Position numbers and translations under genes: made by a program
Assembly: GCA_028097405.1 (NCBI GenBank)
Contig: JAOHEK010000023.1
Span: 1 to 45,671, forward strand
From: Paracoccaceae bacterium
GTDB taxonomy: Bacteria; Pseudomonadota; Alphaproteobacteria; Rhodobacterales; Rhodobacteraceae
DNA length: 45,671 bases
Reading direction: 5' to 3'
Shown here: positions 27,124 through 35,725 of the stretch, piece by piece
Layout of the letters: each line of letters opens with the position of its first letter
Numbering within the stretch: position 1 is the stretch's first letter
The notes under the pieces: generated by a model
Told to the model about the DNA's origin: nothing
What the model saw: only the letters and a program-made list of their open reading frames with translations
Database searches by the model: none

Positions 27124-28302
27124 CTACAACGTGACCCAGACGCCGCCTGCCTCGTGGCTGTCAGCGCAGGCGTTGACGAACCGAACGCCTTGCGCGCCCA
27201 TCTCAGGCGTTGGAATGGCAAGAAAGTCCGGCGGCACTGGCTGACCTGATATCTTTGCCGCAATTGCGATGGCGATTTCAGAATAGAGATTGGCCCACGC
27301 ATCGCTCAACGCTTCGGGGTGACCGCGCGGCAGATGAACCAACCGCTCCGCCTCGGTGCATAGGCCCGTGCCTTGTCCGCGAAGGATATGACGCTCGGGT
27401 TCATGCAGCGGTGCATGGATCAGCGCCTCGGGTGCCTCTTGATCCCAAGACAATCCACCCGCCTCGCCCCAGACGCGAATCCGCAATCCACAATATTGCC
27501 CCGGTGCTGCTTGCGTGACCCATAAAAGACCGGGCACGCCGCCTTCCATCCGCAGATTGACATAGGCGGTGTCTTCCACTTCCTTCGGTGCGCCGCAGAC
27601 ATGGAAATCAGCACGAAGCTCTTTTGTCTCAAGACCGGTGATAAATTTCAGAAGGTGATAGGCGTGTGTACCGATGTCTGCCACCGCAGATGAACGACCG
27701 ACACGTTCGGGGATGTTGCGCCATGCGCGCCCCTGAATGTCGGGGTCTGGTGGATCAACGGCCCAGTCCTGAAGATACTCGACATTGACCTGCCGGATCC
27801 GCCCGAGATCACCATTCTGCACCATGTGCCGTGCCTGACGGGCCATCGCATGGAACGCGAACGGATAGGTCAACGTCAGAAAATGATCGCCGCTACGCGC
27901 TTGCTCAACAAGCTTGTCAGCGTCCTCAATGGTGTTCGTCATCGGTTTATCTAGAATAATCGGGATGCCGTGCTGCATGAACGTCTTGGCAATGTCAAAA
28001 TGCGTGTCATTGGGCGTACAGATAGCAACCGCGTCGATTCCATCAGCGCGCGCGGCCTCGCCGGCGGCCATCTCGGCGTAGCTGCCATAGGTCCTGTCAG
28101 GGTCCAATGACCACGCGCGCCCGGTGGTTTTGGCGACTTCGGGATCCGATGACATGGCCCCTGCAACGATATCCCACTGGTTCGAAAGCCGAGCGCCCGC
28201 CGCGTGCCAATGCCCGACAAGACCGCGCCCGCCCCCGACAAAACCCAGTCGCAAACGACGGTCCAAAACAGGCTCTCGATGGGATTTATATCCTTCGATC
28301 AT
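27124..28302 (-). CDS. Gfo/Idh/MocA family oxidoreductase, 390-residue subgroup, copy 2
   Basis: This 392-residue close relative of the 13701-14885 protein shares [22 protein letters not shown], the DKPMTNT catalytic-Lys region, VADIGTHAYHLLKFITG, the [20 protein letters not shown] region and the C-terminal DSHEAGGVW. The start at 28302 (MIEGYKSHREP) follows AAAGGGGAACAACC. It is transcribed from the same strand as the LacI-C gene and ends against PhyH-C, so a dioxygenase and this dehydrogenase subtype are neighbours for the second time in this window. The substrate is unknown but is likely the same kind of polyol as for copy 1. Confidence 0.9.
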   Translation of the reverse strand: MIEGYKSHREPVLDRRLRLGFVGGGRGLVGHWHAAGARLSNQWDIVAGAMSSDPEVAKTTGRAWSLDPDRTYGSYAEMAAGEAARADGIDAVAICTPNDTHFDIAKTFMQHGIPIILDKPMTNTIEDADKLVEQARSGDHFLTLTYPFAFHAMARQARHMVQNGDLGRIRQVNVEYLQDWAVDPPDPDIQGRAWRNIPERVGRSSAVADIGTHAYHLLKFITGLETKELRADFHVCGAPKEVEDTAYVNLRMEGGVPGLLWVTQAAPGQYCGLRIRVWGEAGGLSWDQEAPEALIHAPLHEPERHILRGQGTGLCTEAERLVHLPRGHPEALSDAWANLYSEIAIAIAAKISGQPVPPDFLAIPTPEMGAQGVRFVNACADSHEAGGVWVTL

Positions 28303-28405
28303 TGGTTGTTCCCCTTTTGCATGAACCATATCCTAAGCAGGATTTTTCTGCGCTTCACGATAAAATTTATTCAGAATGGGCATCTTGAGATCAATGACGT
28401 CGCGG

Positions 28406-29437
28406 TCATACATTCTGCGAAGTGTAGATATCGAAGCCGAAAATCGCCTGCTGCGCGTCGGCCTTGCTACCATTCTTTTTTGCTTTGATCATGGTTGAAA
28501 GCGCCCTTTGGGCAAGCGTTTCGAACGGGTGCGAGATCACCAGATTCAGTGTTCCATCAATCAACGCCGTGCGCGTTGCGTCAAAAAGTTCATACCCAAC
28601 CGCAACAAAATCGTCTCCCCGAGGGTGATCCCGCAGCGCCGCAATTGCACCAGTGACGCCGCCTCCGGATACAAACAGTCCACACATGTCGGGATGGTTG
28701 GAGAAAAGCGTCTCAATCTGTTCGCGCGCAACCGCAGAGGATTCGTAAGTCGAAAGCGGTTCTAACAGCGTAAAATTGGGATTGAATTCGCGAAAATAGG
28801 TGCGAAACCCACCTTCGTTCAATTCCTGACATCGGTAACGATGGTTGCCGAGAAGGATGCCGATTTTACCCGGTTTCTTGACGATCTTATCAAAGGTCCA
28901 AGCCGCCGTACGGCCGACCTTCCAGTTATCAAGACCGACAAAACTGACATTGCCCTTGGCCGAGAGTGGGGAAATCAGCGCGGTGACCGGTACCCCTGAT
29001 TTGAGCACCAAATCAATGGCGTCTGACAGAATTGGATGCTCTGCCGCTATAAGCGCGACAGAGTCGCAACGCTGTCCCAAGTCGATCAGGCGTGACGCAA
29101 TCGTATCTTCGGTCAGGTCATCAATATACTCAACCGTGAGCTTAATGGTGCAATCCGATACAGTATTTGCGGCATTATGGAGGGCGTCGCTGACGGTCTG
29201 GCTAAAGCTACGGCGTCCCTGCTGTAACAAGACGCCCAGTTTGTGGGTGTCGCGCCCGTTCAGGAACGAATGTTCAATCGTACCGAGTCCATAAAATCCG
29301 ATTTTCTCGGCCGCATGCAGGATTCGTTCTCGGGTGGGTTGGCGCACATTGGCGCTATTGTTCACGATCCGGTTCACCGTGGACACGGAAACACCAGCAG
29401 CTTTGGCCAAGTCTGGAATCGTCGGGCGCATTGCCAT
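28406..29437 (-). CDS. LacI family transcriptional regulator C
   Basis: This 343-residue protein (from ATG 29437) has the helix-turn-helix TIPDLAKAAGVSVSTVNRIV and a sensor domain of periplasmic-binding type 1 with NVSFVGLDNWKVGRTAA and FVAVGYELFDATR. The start is selected by AGGA eight bases upstream; ATG 29431 is a close alternative. It lies divergent to the second sugar-binding protein gene, and the 340-base gap holds a short palindrome around AACGCGTT. It probably senses a sugar or cyclitol and controls the transporter at 29781-32712 and perhaps the Gfo/Idh gene downstream of it. Confidence 0.9.
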   Translation of the reverse strand: MAMRPTIPDLAKAAGVSVSTVNRIVNNSANVRQPTRERILHAAEKIGFYGLGTIEHSFLNGRDTHKLGVLLQQGRRSFSQTVSDALHNAANTVSDCTIKLTVEYIDDLTEDTIASRLIDLGQRCDSVALIAAEHPILSDAIDLVLKSGVPVTALISPLSAKGNVSFVGLDNWKVGRTAAWTFDKIVKKPGKIGILLGNHRYRCQELNEGGFRTYFREFNPNFTLLEPLSTYESSAVAREQIETLFSNHPDMCGLFVSGGGVTGAIAALRDHPRGDDFVAVGYELFDATRTALIDGTLNLVISHPFETLAQRALSTMIKAKKNGSKADAQQAIFGFDIYTSQNV

Positions 29438-29780
29438 CCACAAATCCTATCATTTCAGTTCATTTTTTCAAGGATTTGGAATGGAATGAATGAAAAATTG
29501 TGCGAACCTGCAATTTGTATTGCGCGAACGCGTTGCAGTCCTCCACAGTTTTGGAACACAGCCGTTGAACCTTCGCCACTCTAAGCGCTGGTTCATTGGA
29601 GGGGGGAGGGGAGAGAGTTGGCCATTTCTGAATGATCTTAGGTGGCCGCCTCGTGTCGTAAGTGGATACCAATCACCCGGCGCAGTTTTTGTCGGCGGTA
29701 CAGAATATCCACCAATGTAAACCCCGCAATCTCTATAATTTTTGACGCCATTTGATGGCGCTGTCTGGGAGAACGACAAA
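29438..29780. promoter_or_regulatory. Divergent promoter region between LacI-C and the second sugar ABC operon, candidate operator at 29521-29538
   Basis: The gap contains no gene. The symmetrical core AACGCGTT at 29527-29534 is flanked by GCG and GCA and is a typical LacI-family centre. It differs from the TTGCAA-N4-TTGCAA sites elsewhere, so it may be bound by LacI-C only. The purine-rich stretch GGAGGGGGGAGGGGAGAG near 29600 is of unknown use. A ribosome binding site GGGAGAA precedes 29781. Confidence 0.45.
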
Positions 29781-30740
29781 ATGAATATCAAGAAAACGCT
29801 GGCCACAATGGCTGCCACGACCTTCATTGCAACGGGGGCGTGGGCGCAGGATATTGCGGTTATCGGTGGCTCTATCAACGATGGTTTCTGGAATATCCTC
29901 AAAAAAGGCGTCGAAGATGCAGGCCTGATGGTCGAGGCCAATGGCGGCAGCGTGAATTACCTGCTGGTTCCAAACTATGACAACTTTGGGCCTGACCTTG
30001 TGACCCTGATCGAACAAGCCGTCGCGCAAGGTGTCGATGGTATCGCTATTCCGGTTTGGGTGCCAGAATCGCAGATGCCCGCTTTGCTCGCCGCGCGCGA
30101 GAAGGGCATCGTCATCACGCTTTATAATGCTGGTGCGGACAAGATGGAGGAGCTAGGTGCCCTTAACTACTTTGGGTCGGACGAATATGTCGCGGGTGTT
30201 GCAGGCGGGAAATACCTTGCTGAAAAGGGCGCTATGAAAATCCTGTGCCACATACAAATCCCCGGTGCGATCAATCTAGAATCGCGCTGCCAAGGTGTCG
30301 TTGACGGCGCAAAAGAGGCTGGCAGCGAAACTTATGTCGTGCGCATGCCTGCCAACCTCGATCAGGATATGGTTGGTACATCAGAGGCGCTGAAGGCAGA
30401 ATTGATCGGTGACGACAGCATTGATGGCATTATCACACTTGCGGCTTGGGCCTCGGATGCAGCTGCAAATGCCATAGAACAACTGGGTGCGAATGATCGG
30501 GTTATGCTTGGCACATTCGATCTAAGCTCGTCCGTTCTCAGCCGTATCGAGTCAGGTAAACAAACAATGGGGATTGACCAACAGCCGTACTATCAAGGCT
30601 TTTTGTCGACCGCGACATTGTTTGCCCATCTGAAATTCGGCACGAAGATTGTCACCGAACCCGTTCTGACCGGCCCTGCGATTGTTGACGCAAGCAACAT
30701 CGAAAGCGCGTTGGCAGGTGTTGCGCTCGGCGCCCGCTAG
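29781..30740 (+). CDS. Periplasmic sugar-binding protein of a second ABC transporter (RbsB-like)
   Basis: This 319-residue protein has a signal peptide (MNIKKTLATM...GAWAQD, cleavage near residue 22). A periplasmic-binding type 1 fold follows: IAVIGGSINDGFWNILKKG at the start, QGVDGIAIPVW near 95 and MGIDQQPYYQGFLS near 270, the last being the family's hinge and ligand loop. ATG 29781 follows GGGAGAACGACAAA. It is the first gene of an operon with permease and ATPase and is followed by a perfect 12-bp hairpin that may stabilise its message. The ligand is probably a sugar or cyclitol. Confidence 0.9.
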   Translation: MNIKKTLATMAATTFIATGAWAQDIAVIGGSINDGFWNILKKGVEDAGLMVEANGGSVNYLLVPNYDNFGPDLVTLIEQAVAQGVDGIAIPVWVPESQMPALLAAREKGIVITLYNAGADKMEELGALNYFGSDEYVAGVAGGKYLAEKGAMKILCHIQIPGAINLESRCQGVVDGAKEAGSETYVVRMPANLDQDMVGTSEALKAELIGDDSIDGIITLAAWASDAAANAIEQLGANDRVMLGTFDLSSSVLSRIESGKQTMGIDQQPYYQGFLSTATLFAHLKFGTKIVTEPVLTGPAIVDASNIESALAGVALGAR

Positions 30741-30761
30741 TCGGCTGCCAAGCGCCCTCCC

Positions 30762-30794
30762 GAGCCCGGTCGCGTGGTTGTGGCGACCGGGCTC
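30762..30794. other. Perfect 12-bp hairpin between the binding-protein and permease genes
   Basis: GAGCCCGGTCGC pairs with GCGACCGGGCTC over a 9-base loop. No T tract follows, so it is more likely an mRNA-stabilising or partial-attenuation hairpin giving more binding protein than permease. Confidence 0.7.
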
Positions 30795-30838
30795 AATATC
30801 TTAAAGAGTTGTCGTTTGCGCGATCACAGGAGAATTTT

Positions 30839-31924
30839 GTGAACAAGGCCAATCAAGACCAACCGCCATCCGATATCGAAGATAGTCAGACATCTTCCGA
30901 CAGTTCCGATGGGTCCTCGAAATATGCAGGCCTGTTCCGCAGGCCCGAGACCGGTGCATTTATGGGCATGGCCCTTGTTTTCATCGTGTTCGGGTTTTTT
31001 GGATACGAAAAGAATTTCCTGTCGGTCATCGGTAGCTCGACGTGGGTCAACCACGCATCGACGATTGGCATTATCGCGATCCCTATCGGGTTCCTGATGA
31101 TCGCCGGAGAGTTGGACATCTCAGTCGGGGCGGTCTTGCCTGCCTCTGCGATGACGCTTGGCGTGACCTCCGGGTACTATGACTTGCCAATCTGGATCGG
31201 CATCACGCTAACACTCTGCATTGCCGCCGCGATTGGTTGGATCAACGGTATGATTGTCACGCGAACGCAAGTGCCATCCCTGATCGTCACGCTCGCCACG
31301 CTTTTCGCGGTCAGTGGGCTGACGTTATCGCTTGCCATTCTGACGACAAATACAACTCAGGTTGCACTGAACGCACCTGGTTGGGCAAAAGCTCTATTTG
31401 GCGGCAGATACCTTGGCGGGTTCCGGTCATCTGTGTTCTGGTGGATCGGCTTAACGGCATGCTTCATTTTCATCTTGCACTATTCCAAATGGGGCAACTG
31501 GATTTTCGCTTTGGGTGGCGACAAAGAAAGCGCCCGGAACGCGGGTATTCCGACAAATAAACTGAAGATTGCGTTGTTCATGCTGGTGGCTGTGTGCACG
31601 GCTTTGGCCGGTATTTGCCAAGCCATTCAGTTCAATTCGGCGCAAAGCCCGACCAATTTCACGCTGATCTTCAATACCATCATCGCTGTCGTCGTCGGTG
31701 GGGTCTTGTTGACTGGTGGCTTTGGCAGCGTGATGGGGATTTTCTTTGGCACGCTGACGCTCGGCATTGTTCAGCAGGGGATCAACTTCACCAATATCGA
31801 CCGCAATCTGTCCAGCCTCATCATCGGTGTGATGCTGTTGATCGCGGTTTTGATGAATGACACATTCCGTGCGCTCGCAACCAGTTGGTCGACGCAGAAG
31901 AAGAAAAATGGTGGGGATATCTGA
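30839..31924 (+). CDS. Sugar ABC transporter permease (RbsC-like)
   Basis: This 361-residue membrane protein has about nine or ten hydrophobic segments after a hydrophilic, Ser/Asp-rich N-terminal tail of about 45 residues. Family landmarks are IPIGFLMIAGELDISVGAVL near 90 and VVVGGVLLTGGFGSVMGIFF near 295. The start is a GTG at 30839 preceded by CAGGAG; no ATG in frame fits. It works with the binding protein at 29781 and overlaps the ATPase start by one base (TGATG). Confidence 0.88.
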   Translation: MNKANQDQPPSDIEDSQTSSDSSDGSSKYAGLFRRPETGAFMGMALVFIVFGFFGYEKNFLSVIGSSTWVNHASTIGIIAIPIGFLMIAGELDISVGAVLPASAMTLGVTSGYYDLPIWIGITLTLCIAAAIGWINGMIVTRTQVPSLIVTLATLFAVSGLTLSLAILTTNTTQVALNAPGWAKALFGGRYLGGFRSSVFWWIGLTACFIFILHYSKWGNWIFALGGDKESARNAGIPTNKLKIALFMLVAVCTALAGICQAIQFNSAQSPTNFTLIFNTIIAVVVGGVLLTGGFGSVMGIFFGTLTLGIVQQGINFTNIDRNLSSLIIGVMLLIAVLMNDTFRALATSWSTQKKKNGGDI

Positions 31925-32712
31925 TGTCAAACCAAGAACCGATCATTGAGTTGAGAAATATCAACAAATCATTTGGCCCCATCGACGTCTTGCATAACAT
32001 CAATCTCAAGGTGAACGCGGGCGAGGTTCTCTGCCTTCTTGGCGATAACGGGGCGGGGAAATCCACGCTGATCAAGACACTGGCCGGGGTGCATAACCCG
32101 ACAAGTGGCGAGATTTTGATGGGTGGCAAGCCGGTTCATTTTGATGGTCCACGCCAAGCCCAAGATGCTGGTATCGCGACCGTGCACCAGTTTGGCGGGA
32201 CTTTCCCGCTTATGTCTATCGGGCGCAGTTTCTTTGCTGGAGTGGAGCCAACCAAATGGTACGGCCCGTTCGAGGTATTCGACCGCAAGACCGCGAATGA
32301 AATCGCAGTGAAATCCGTGCGGGATTTTGGCATCACCCGGATTGATAATGGTGACCGAATGGTGGGCGGTCTGTCAGGCGGAGAGCGTCAATCACTGGCC
32401 ATCGCGCGCGCCGTTCATTTTGGTGCGCAGGTGTTGATATTGGACGAACCGACAGCCGCTTTAGGCGTCAAACAGGCCGCGCATGTGCTGCGTATCGTCA
32501 ACGAAACCAAGCGGCGCGGGTTGGCTGTTATCTTTATCACACACCAGGTCATGCACGCGATGTCGGTTGGCGACCACTTTGCCGTCCTGATCCGCGGCGG
32601 CATTGCAGCCGATTTTCGCAAGGGAGAGCGCAGCCGCGAAGAGATTACAGACTTGATGGCTGGTGGTGAGACAATGGCAGATCTGGAAGCTGCCATCAGC
32701 GGAGACGCGTAA
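31924..32712 (+). CDS. Sugar ABC transporter ATP-binding protein (single-domain)
   Basis: This 262-residue ATPase has Walker A GDNGAGKST near residue 40, signature LSGGERQ, Walker [13 protein letters not shown] and switch His in FITHQVMHA. Like the ATPase at 8971 it has a single domain, as in the FrcA type. The first base of its ATG is the last of the permease TGA, so it is coupled. It is followed after 58 bases by a Gfo/Idh gene, placing transporter and dehydrogenases in one operon. Confidence 0.92.
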   Translation: MSNQEPIIELRNINKSFGPIDVLHNINLKVNAGEVLCLLGDNGAGKSTLIKTLAGVHNPTSGEILMGGKPVHFDGPRQAQDAGIATVHQFGGTFPLMSIGRSFFAGVEPTKWYGPFEVFDRKTANEIAVKSVRDFGITRIDNGDRMVGGLSGGERQSLAIARAVHFGAQVLILDEPTAALGVKQAAHVLRIVNETKRRGLAVIFITHQVMHAMSVGDHFAVLIRGGIAADFRKGERSREEITDLMAGGETMADLEAAISGDA

Positions 32713-32770
32713 TAGCGGCTGGCACCGCTGACATGTCTAAACTTGTGCGTGTTTGAGGGGGGACGAAAAC

Positions 32771-33775
32771 ATGACAATCAGAGTTGCTGTTATCGGCGCA
32801 GGCCAAATGGGCGCTGATCATGCGAGTATCGTATCGCATCACTTACCCGGAGCAACGCTAAGCGTCGTATGTGACGTCAACAAAGACAGCGCCGCGGCCA
32901 TTGCAGAAGAACTGGGAGCAGCAAATGCTGCGGATGATGCGCTAGAGGTTATTGCCCGCCCTGACGTGGATGCGGTCATCCTCGCAACCCCCGATTTCAC
33001 CCACGCACCGCTTTCTATTGCGTGCATTAAGGCAGGCAAAAAGGTGCTATGCGAAAAGCCTTTGTCCCAATCTCCGGCGGAATGCCTTGAGGTGATGGCA
33101 GCGGAACAGGCCGCAGGAGAGAAGTTTGTCCAAGTGGGCTTTATGCGCCGTTATGATCAATCCTATGTCGAGATGAAGAACGCGCTGGAGAATGGCACGC
33201 TTGGCCGTGCGTTGATGATGCACAACTTTCATCGCAACGTAGAGACGCCGATTGACGATTTCACCGGAGCGATGGCGATCACCAATTCAGCACCGCATGA
33301 GTTTGATGTGGTACGTCATGTTATGGGTGTCGAATATGCTGCAATCGCAGCTTATCAGCCAACCCGCTCTGATAGCCTCGTCGCACCCGTTGTGATGGTT
33401 CTTGAGACGACCGATGGCCGGCTTGCCACCATTGAGATCAACAATAACGCGGCTTACGGCTATGATGTGCGGGCAGAGCTGGTCGGTGAGTTGGGCAGTA
33501 TGTCGATCAACAATGTGGCCTACACGCGCCTTGACGCGTGCTTGTCGCGCTCCACCGCATATGACGCTGATTGGCGAACCCGGTATGCTCAGGCGTATCT
33601 CCGTCAGAACAGCGATTTTCTATCCTTTGTCGAAACCGGAGTATTCCCCGAGATCGGCTCAGATAGCTGGGACGGATATTGTGCCGCAGTGGTCGCGCAA
33701 ACCGGTGTGGAGGCCCTCGCGTCGGGGATCAAAGCCACCGTCCAGATGGTCGACAAGCCGGAGTTTTACGCATGA
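32771..33775 (+). CDS. Gfo/Idh/MocA family oxidoreductase (inositol dehydrogenase-like)
   Basis: This 334-residue protein has GAGQMG at 9-14, LCEKPLSQ (catalytic Lys near residue 96) and TNSAPHEFDVVRHVMG with a His/Asp pair near 178-181. ATG 32771 follows GAGGGGGGACGAAAAC. It differs from the IolG pair in the active-site segment, reading SAPHEFD instead of a D-x3-HDFD pattern, so it may act on another polyol or on the C1 epimer position. It sits between the ABC ATPase and the IolG copy B gene in the same operon. Confidence 0.88.
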   Translation: MTIRVAVIGAGQMGADHASIVSHHLPGATLSVVCDVNKDSAAAIAEELGAANAADDALEVIARPDVDAVILATPDFTHAPLSIACIKAGKKVLCEKPLSQSPAECLEVMAAEQAAGEKFVQVGFMRRYDQSYVEMKNALENGTLGRALMMHNFHRNVETPIDDFTGAMAITNSAPHEFDVVRHVMGVEYAAIAAYQPTRSDSLVAPVVMVLETTDGRLATIEINNNAAYGYDVRAELVGELGSMSINNVAYTRLDACLSRSTAYDADWRTRYAQAYLRQNSDFLSFVETGVFPEIGSDSWDGYCAAVVAQTGVEALASGIKATVQMVDKPEFYA

Positions 33776-33866
33776 TGCGGGCTTTCGTTACTGACAGTTT
33801 AGTTTCGATGCTGCTTGATCAATTGTTGATCATTCCAGCTCCCACCGATTTTCAACGACAGGATGT

Positions 33867-34871
33867 ATGATGCTTAGAATTGGTCTTCTCGGCGCAGGCC
33901 GTATTTCCGGCGTCCATGCCACTGCAATCACTGCGAACCCCAACAGCACGCTTGTGGCGGTGTCGGACAAGTTCCCCGAAGTGGCGGCAAAACTGGCCGG
34001 TGCGTATGCAGCGGAGACGCGGAGCACCGAAGAAATAATCGCAGATCCGTCGGTTGATGCGGTTTTGATCGCGACCCCAACGGACACACATTCCGATCTG
34101 ATCGAAGCGGCGACAGCGGCCGGAAAAGCGGTTCTTTGCGAAAAGCCGGTTGATCTGGATCTTGATCGCGCGCGTAGATGCCAGACGGCAATCACCGGGC
34201 GCAAACTCCCTGTTATGATCGGCTTTAATCGTCGGTTCGACTCGCATTTCGCGACCTTCAAAGCGGCGCTTGCGAATGGCGAGATTGGCCAGCCAGAACT
34301 GCTATCCATCACGTCCTTTGACCCCGCCCCGCCACCTATCGAATATGCAAAAACGTCGGGTGGGCTGTTCCGCGATATGATGATCCATGATTTCGATATG
34401 GCAAATTTCATCATGGGTGAGATGCCCGTGCGCCTCAGCGCCGCAGGATCGTCAATTATTGTACCAGAGATCGGCGCGCTAGGTGACGTGGACACAGCCG
34501 TGGTCACGCTTACTTATTCGGGTGGACAAATCGCGGTGATCAAGAACTCCCGCCGGTCTGGGTATGGCTATGATCAGCGGATAGAATTGCTGGGATCGCA
34601 GGGGCTTTTGCAAGCAGCCAATGTCCCCGAAAACACCGTCATCAAATCAAGTGGATCGGGTGTCGTTGCAGCGAAACCCGTCGACTTTTTCCTCGAACGA
34701 TACATGCAATCTTATCGCTCGGAATGGGACGCCTTTGTCGAGACCGTTATGTCGGGCAACACACCTCCGATTACGTTGAAAGACGGTGTGAACGCCCTGA
34801 TGTTGGCCGAGGCTGCTACGATTTCAAGAGAAACAAACGTGCCCGTAAGCTTGGATGAATTCGGCAAATAG
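33867..34871 (+). CDS. iolG: Inositol 2-dehydrogenase-like Gfo/Idh/MocA oxidoreductase, copy B
   Basis: This 334-residue protein has GAGRISG at 9-15, LCEKPVDLDLDRA (catalytic Lys near residue 94), IGFNRRFD and GGLFRDMMIHDFDMANF, the Lys-Asp-His set of IolG. The similarity to the 5463-6458 protein is clear along the length, including SGYGYDQR against AEYGYDQR. Two adjacent ATGs at 33867 and 33870 follow AGGA; the second has better spacing. It is the last dehydrogenase of the second transporter operon, 30 bases before the VOC gene. It would produce scyllo-inosose or a related ketone. Confidence 0.82.
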   Translation: MMLRIGLLGAGRISGVHATAITANPNSTLVAVSDKFPEVAAKLAGAYAAETRSTEEIIADPSVDAVLIATPTDTHSDLIEAATAAGKAVLCEKPVDLDLDRARRCQTAITGRKLPVMIGFNRRFDSHFATFKAALANGEIGQPELLSITSFDPAPPPIEYAKTSGGLFRDMMIHDFDMANFIMGEMPVRLSAAGSSIIVPEIGALGDVDTAVVTLTYSGGQIAVIKNSRRSGYGYDQRIELLGSQGLLQAANVPENTVIKSSGSGVVAAKPVDFFLERYMQSYRSEWDAFVETVMSGNTPPITLKDGVNALMLAEAATISRETNVPVSLDEFGK

Positions 34872-34901
34872 TTGGGCACAGAACAAGAGAAAGGAAAGGC
34901 C

Positions 34902-35394
34902 ATGGTCAGACCAGTTGCAATTAATCATGTTGGCGCAGTTGTTGACGACATCGAAGCAGCGATCAAATGGTATCAAGACGTTATGGGCTTTGGCCTTGTC
35001 GGCGGTCCCTTTGATCTGACGGGTGAAGGTGCGGCTGGCGCGCAGACACGCAATATTCTGGGTGACAACCTTGAGCATCTGCGCATCGCGCATATGTCGA
35101 CCGGTAACGGTGTGGGCTTGGAGCTATTTCAACCTGTCGACCCACCGCTTGACCGTCGCAAGGATGTCATCGAATTTTGGCGGCAAGGCTATTTCCACAT
35201 TTGTGTAACCGATCCCGATGTCGAAGACCTTGTCGCGCGGATTGTCGAAACAGGAGGCCAGCAGCTCTCGAATATTTGGGGCGAACGCCCCCCCCAAGAA
35301 AGAGTTCCGCATGTGCTATTGCGCCGATCCGTTCGGCAACATCGTCGAGGTCTATTCGCATCAGTACGAAGCGATGCAGGGCAGCAAGGATTAA
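34902..35394 (+). pseudogene. VOC-superfamily (glyoxalase-like) protein, frameshifted near the C-terminus
   Basis: From ATG 34902 (after AAGGAAAGG) the frame encodes a vicinal-oxygen-chelate protein: INHVGAVVDDIEAAIKWYQD at the start with its metal His, GLELFQPV with a metal Glu, and GYFHICVTD with a second His. The frame shifts in the C8 run at 35288-35295. With seven C's it continues KKEFRMCYCADPFGNIVEVY, which supplies the final metal Glu, and ends at 35394 with about 163 residues. As written it reads on to 35438 with an unrelated tail. VOC proteins include glyoxalases, epimerases and dioxygenases; the reaction here is unknown. Confidence 0.8.
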
Positions 35395-35725
35395 ACCTAG
35401 CGTCGTGCGAGAGGGTGGCTACTAAGCGATGTGTGTAATCCATTGGAGCAAAACGATTTTTCAGGGTTCCCTGCTTCCCTGAAGGTGGTGATTACCCCAG
35501 TCTTACCAACTTTGCCTTTGGATTGACGCTCTCCGGGAATTTTTGCAAGCGGTTGCAAATCGCTCATTTTGAAGATAGCGTTGAAATGAGAATTCTGTGG
35601 ATTGAACGATTTCGGGAGCAGAATGACCGGTCAGGACCGCGATGGCACTTTGGCAATTTCACAAGAGCCAAAGGCACGAAAACGAACTTCAAGATAATCA
35701 AAATCTGTTTGGGAGGATAGACAAG
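35395..35725. promoter_or_regulatory. Intergenic promoter region of the Dpp-type operon with LacI-type operator at 35543-35558
   Basis: The only clear element is TTGCAA-GCGG-TTGCAA at 35543-35558, flanked by T-rich and A-rich bases (TTTTGCAA / TTGCAAAT). It lies about 170 bases before the start of the binding-protein gene. A GGGAGGAT ribosome binding site stands just before ATG 35726. No gene was recognised in the rest. Confidence 0.72.
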
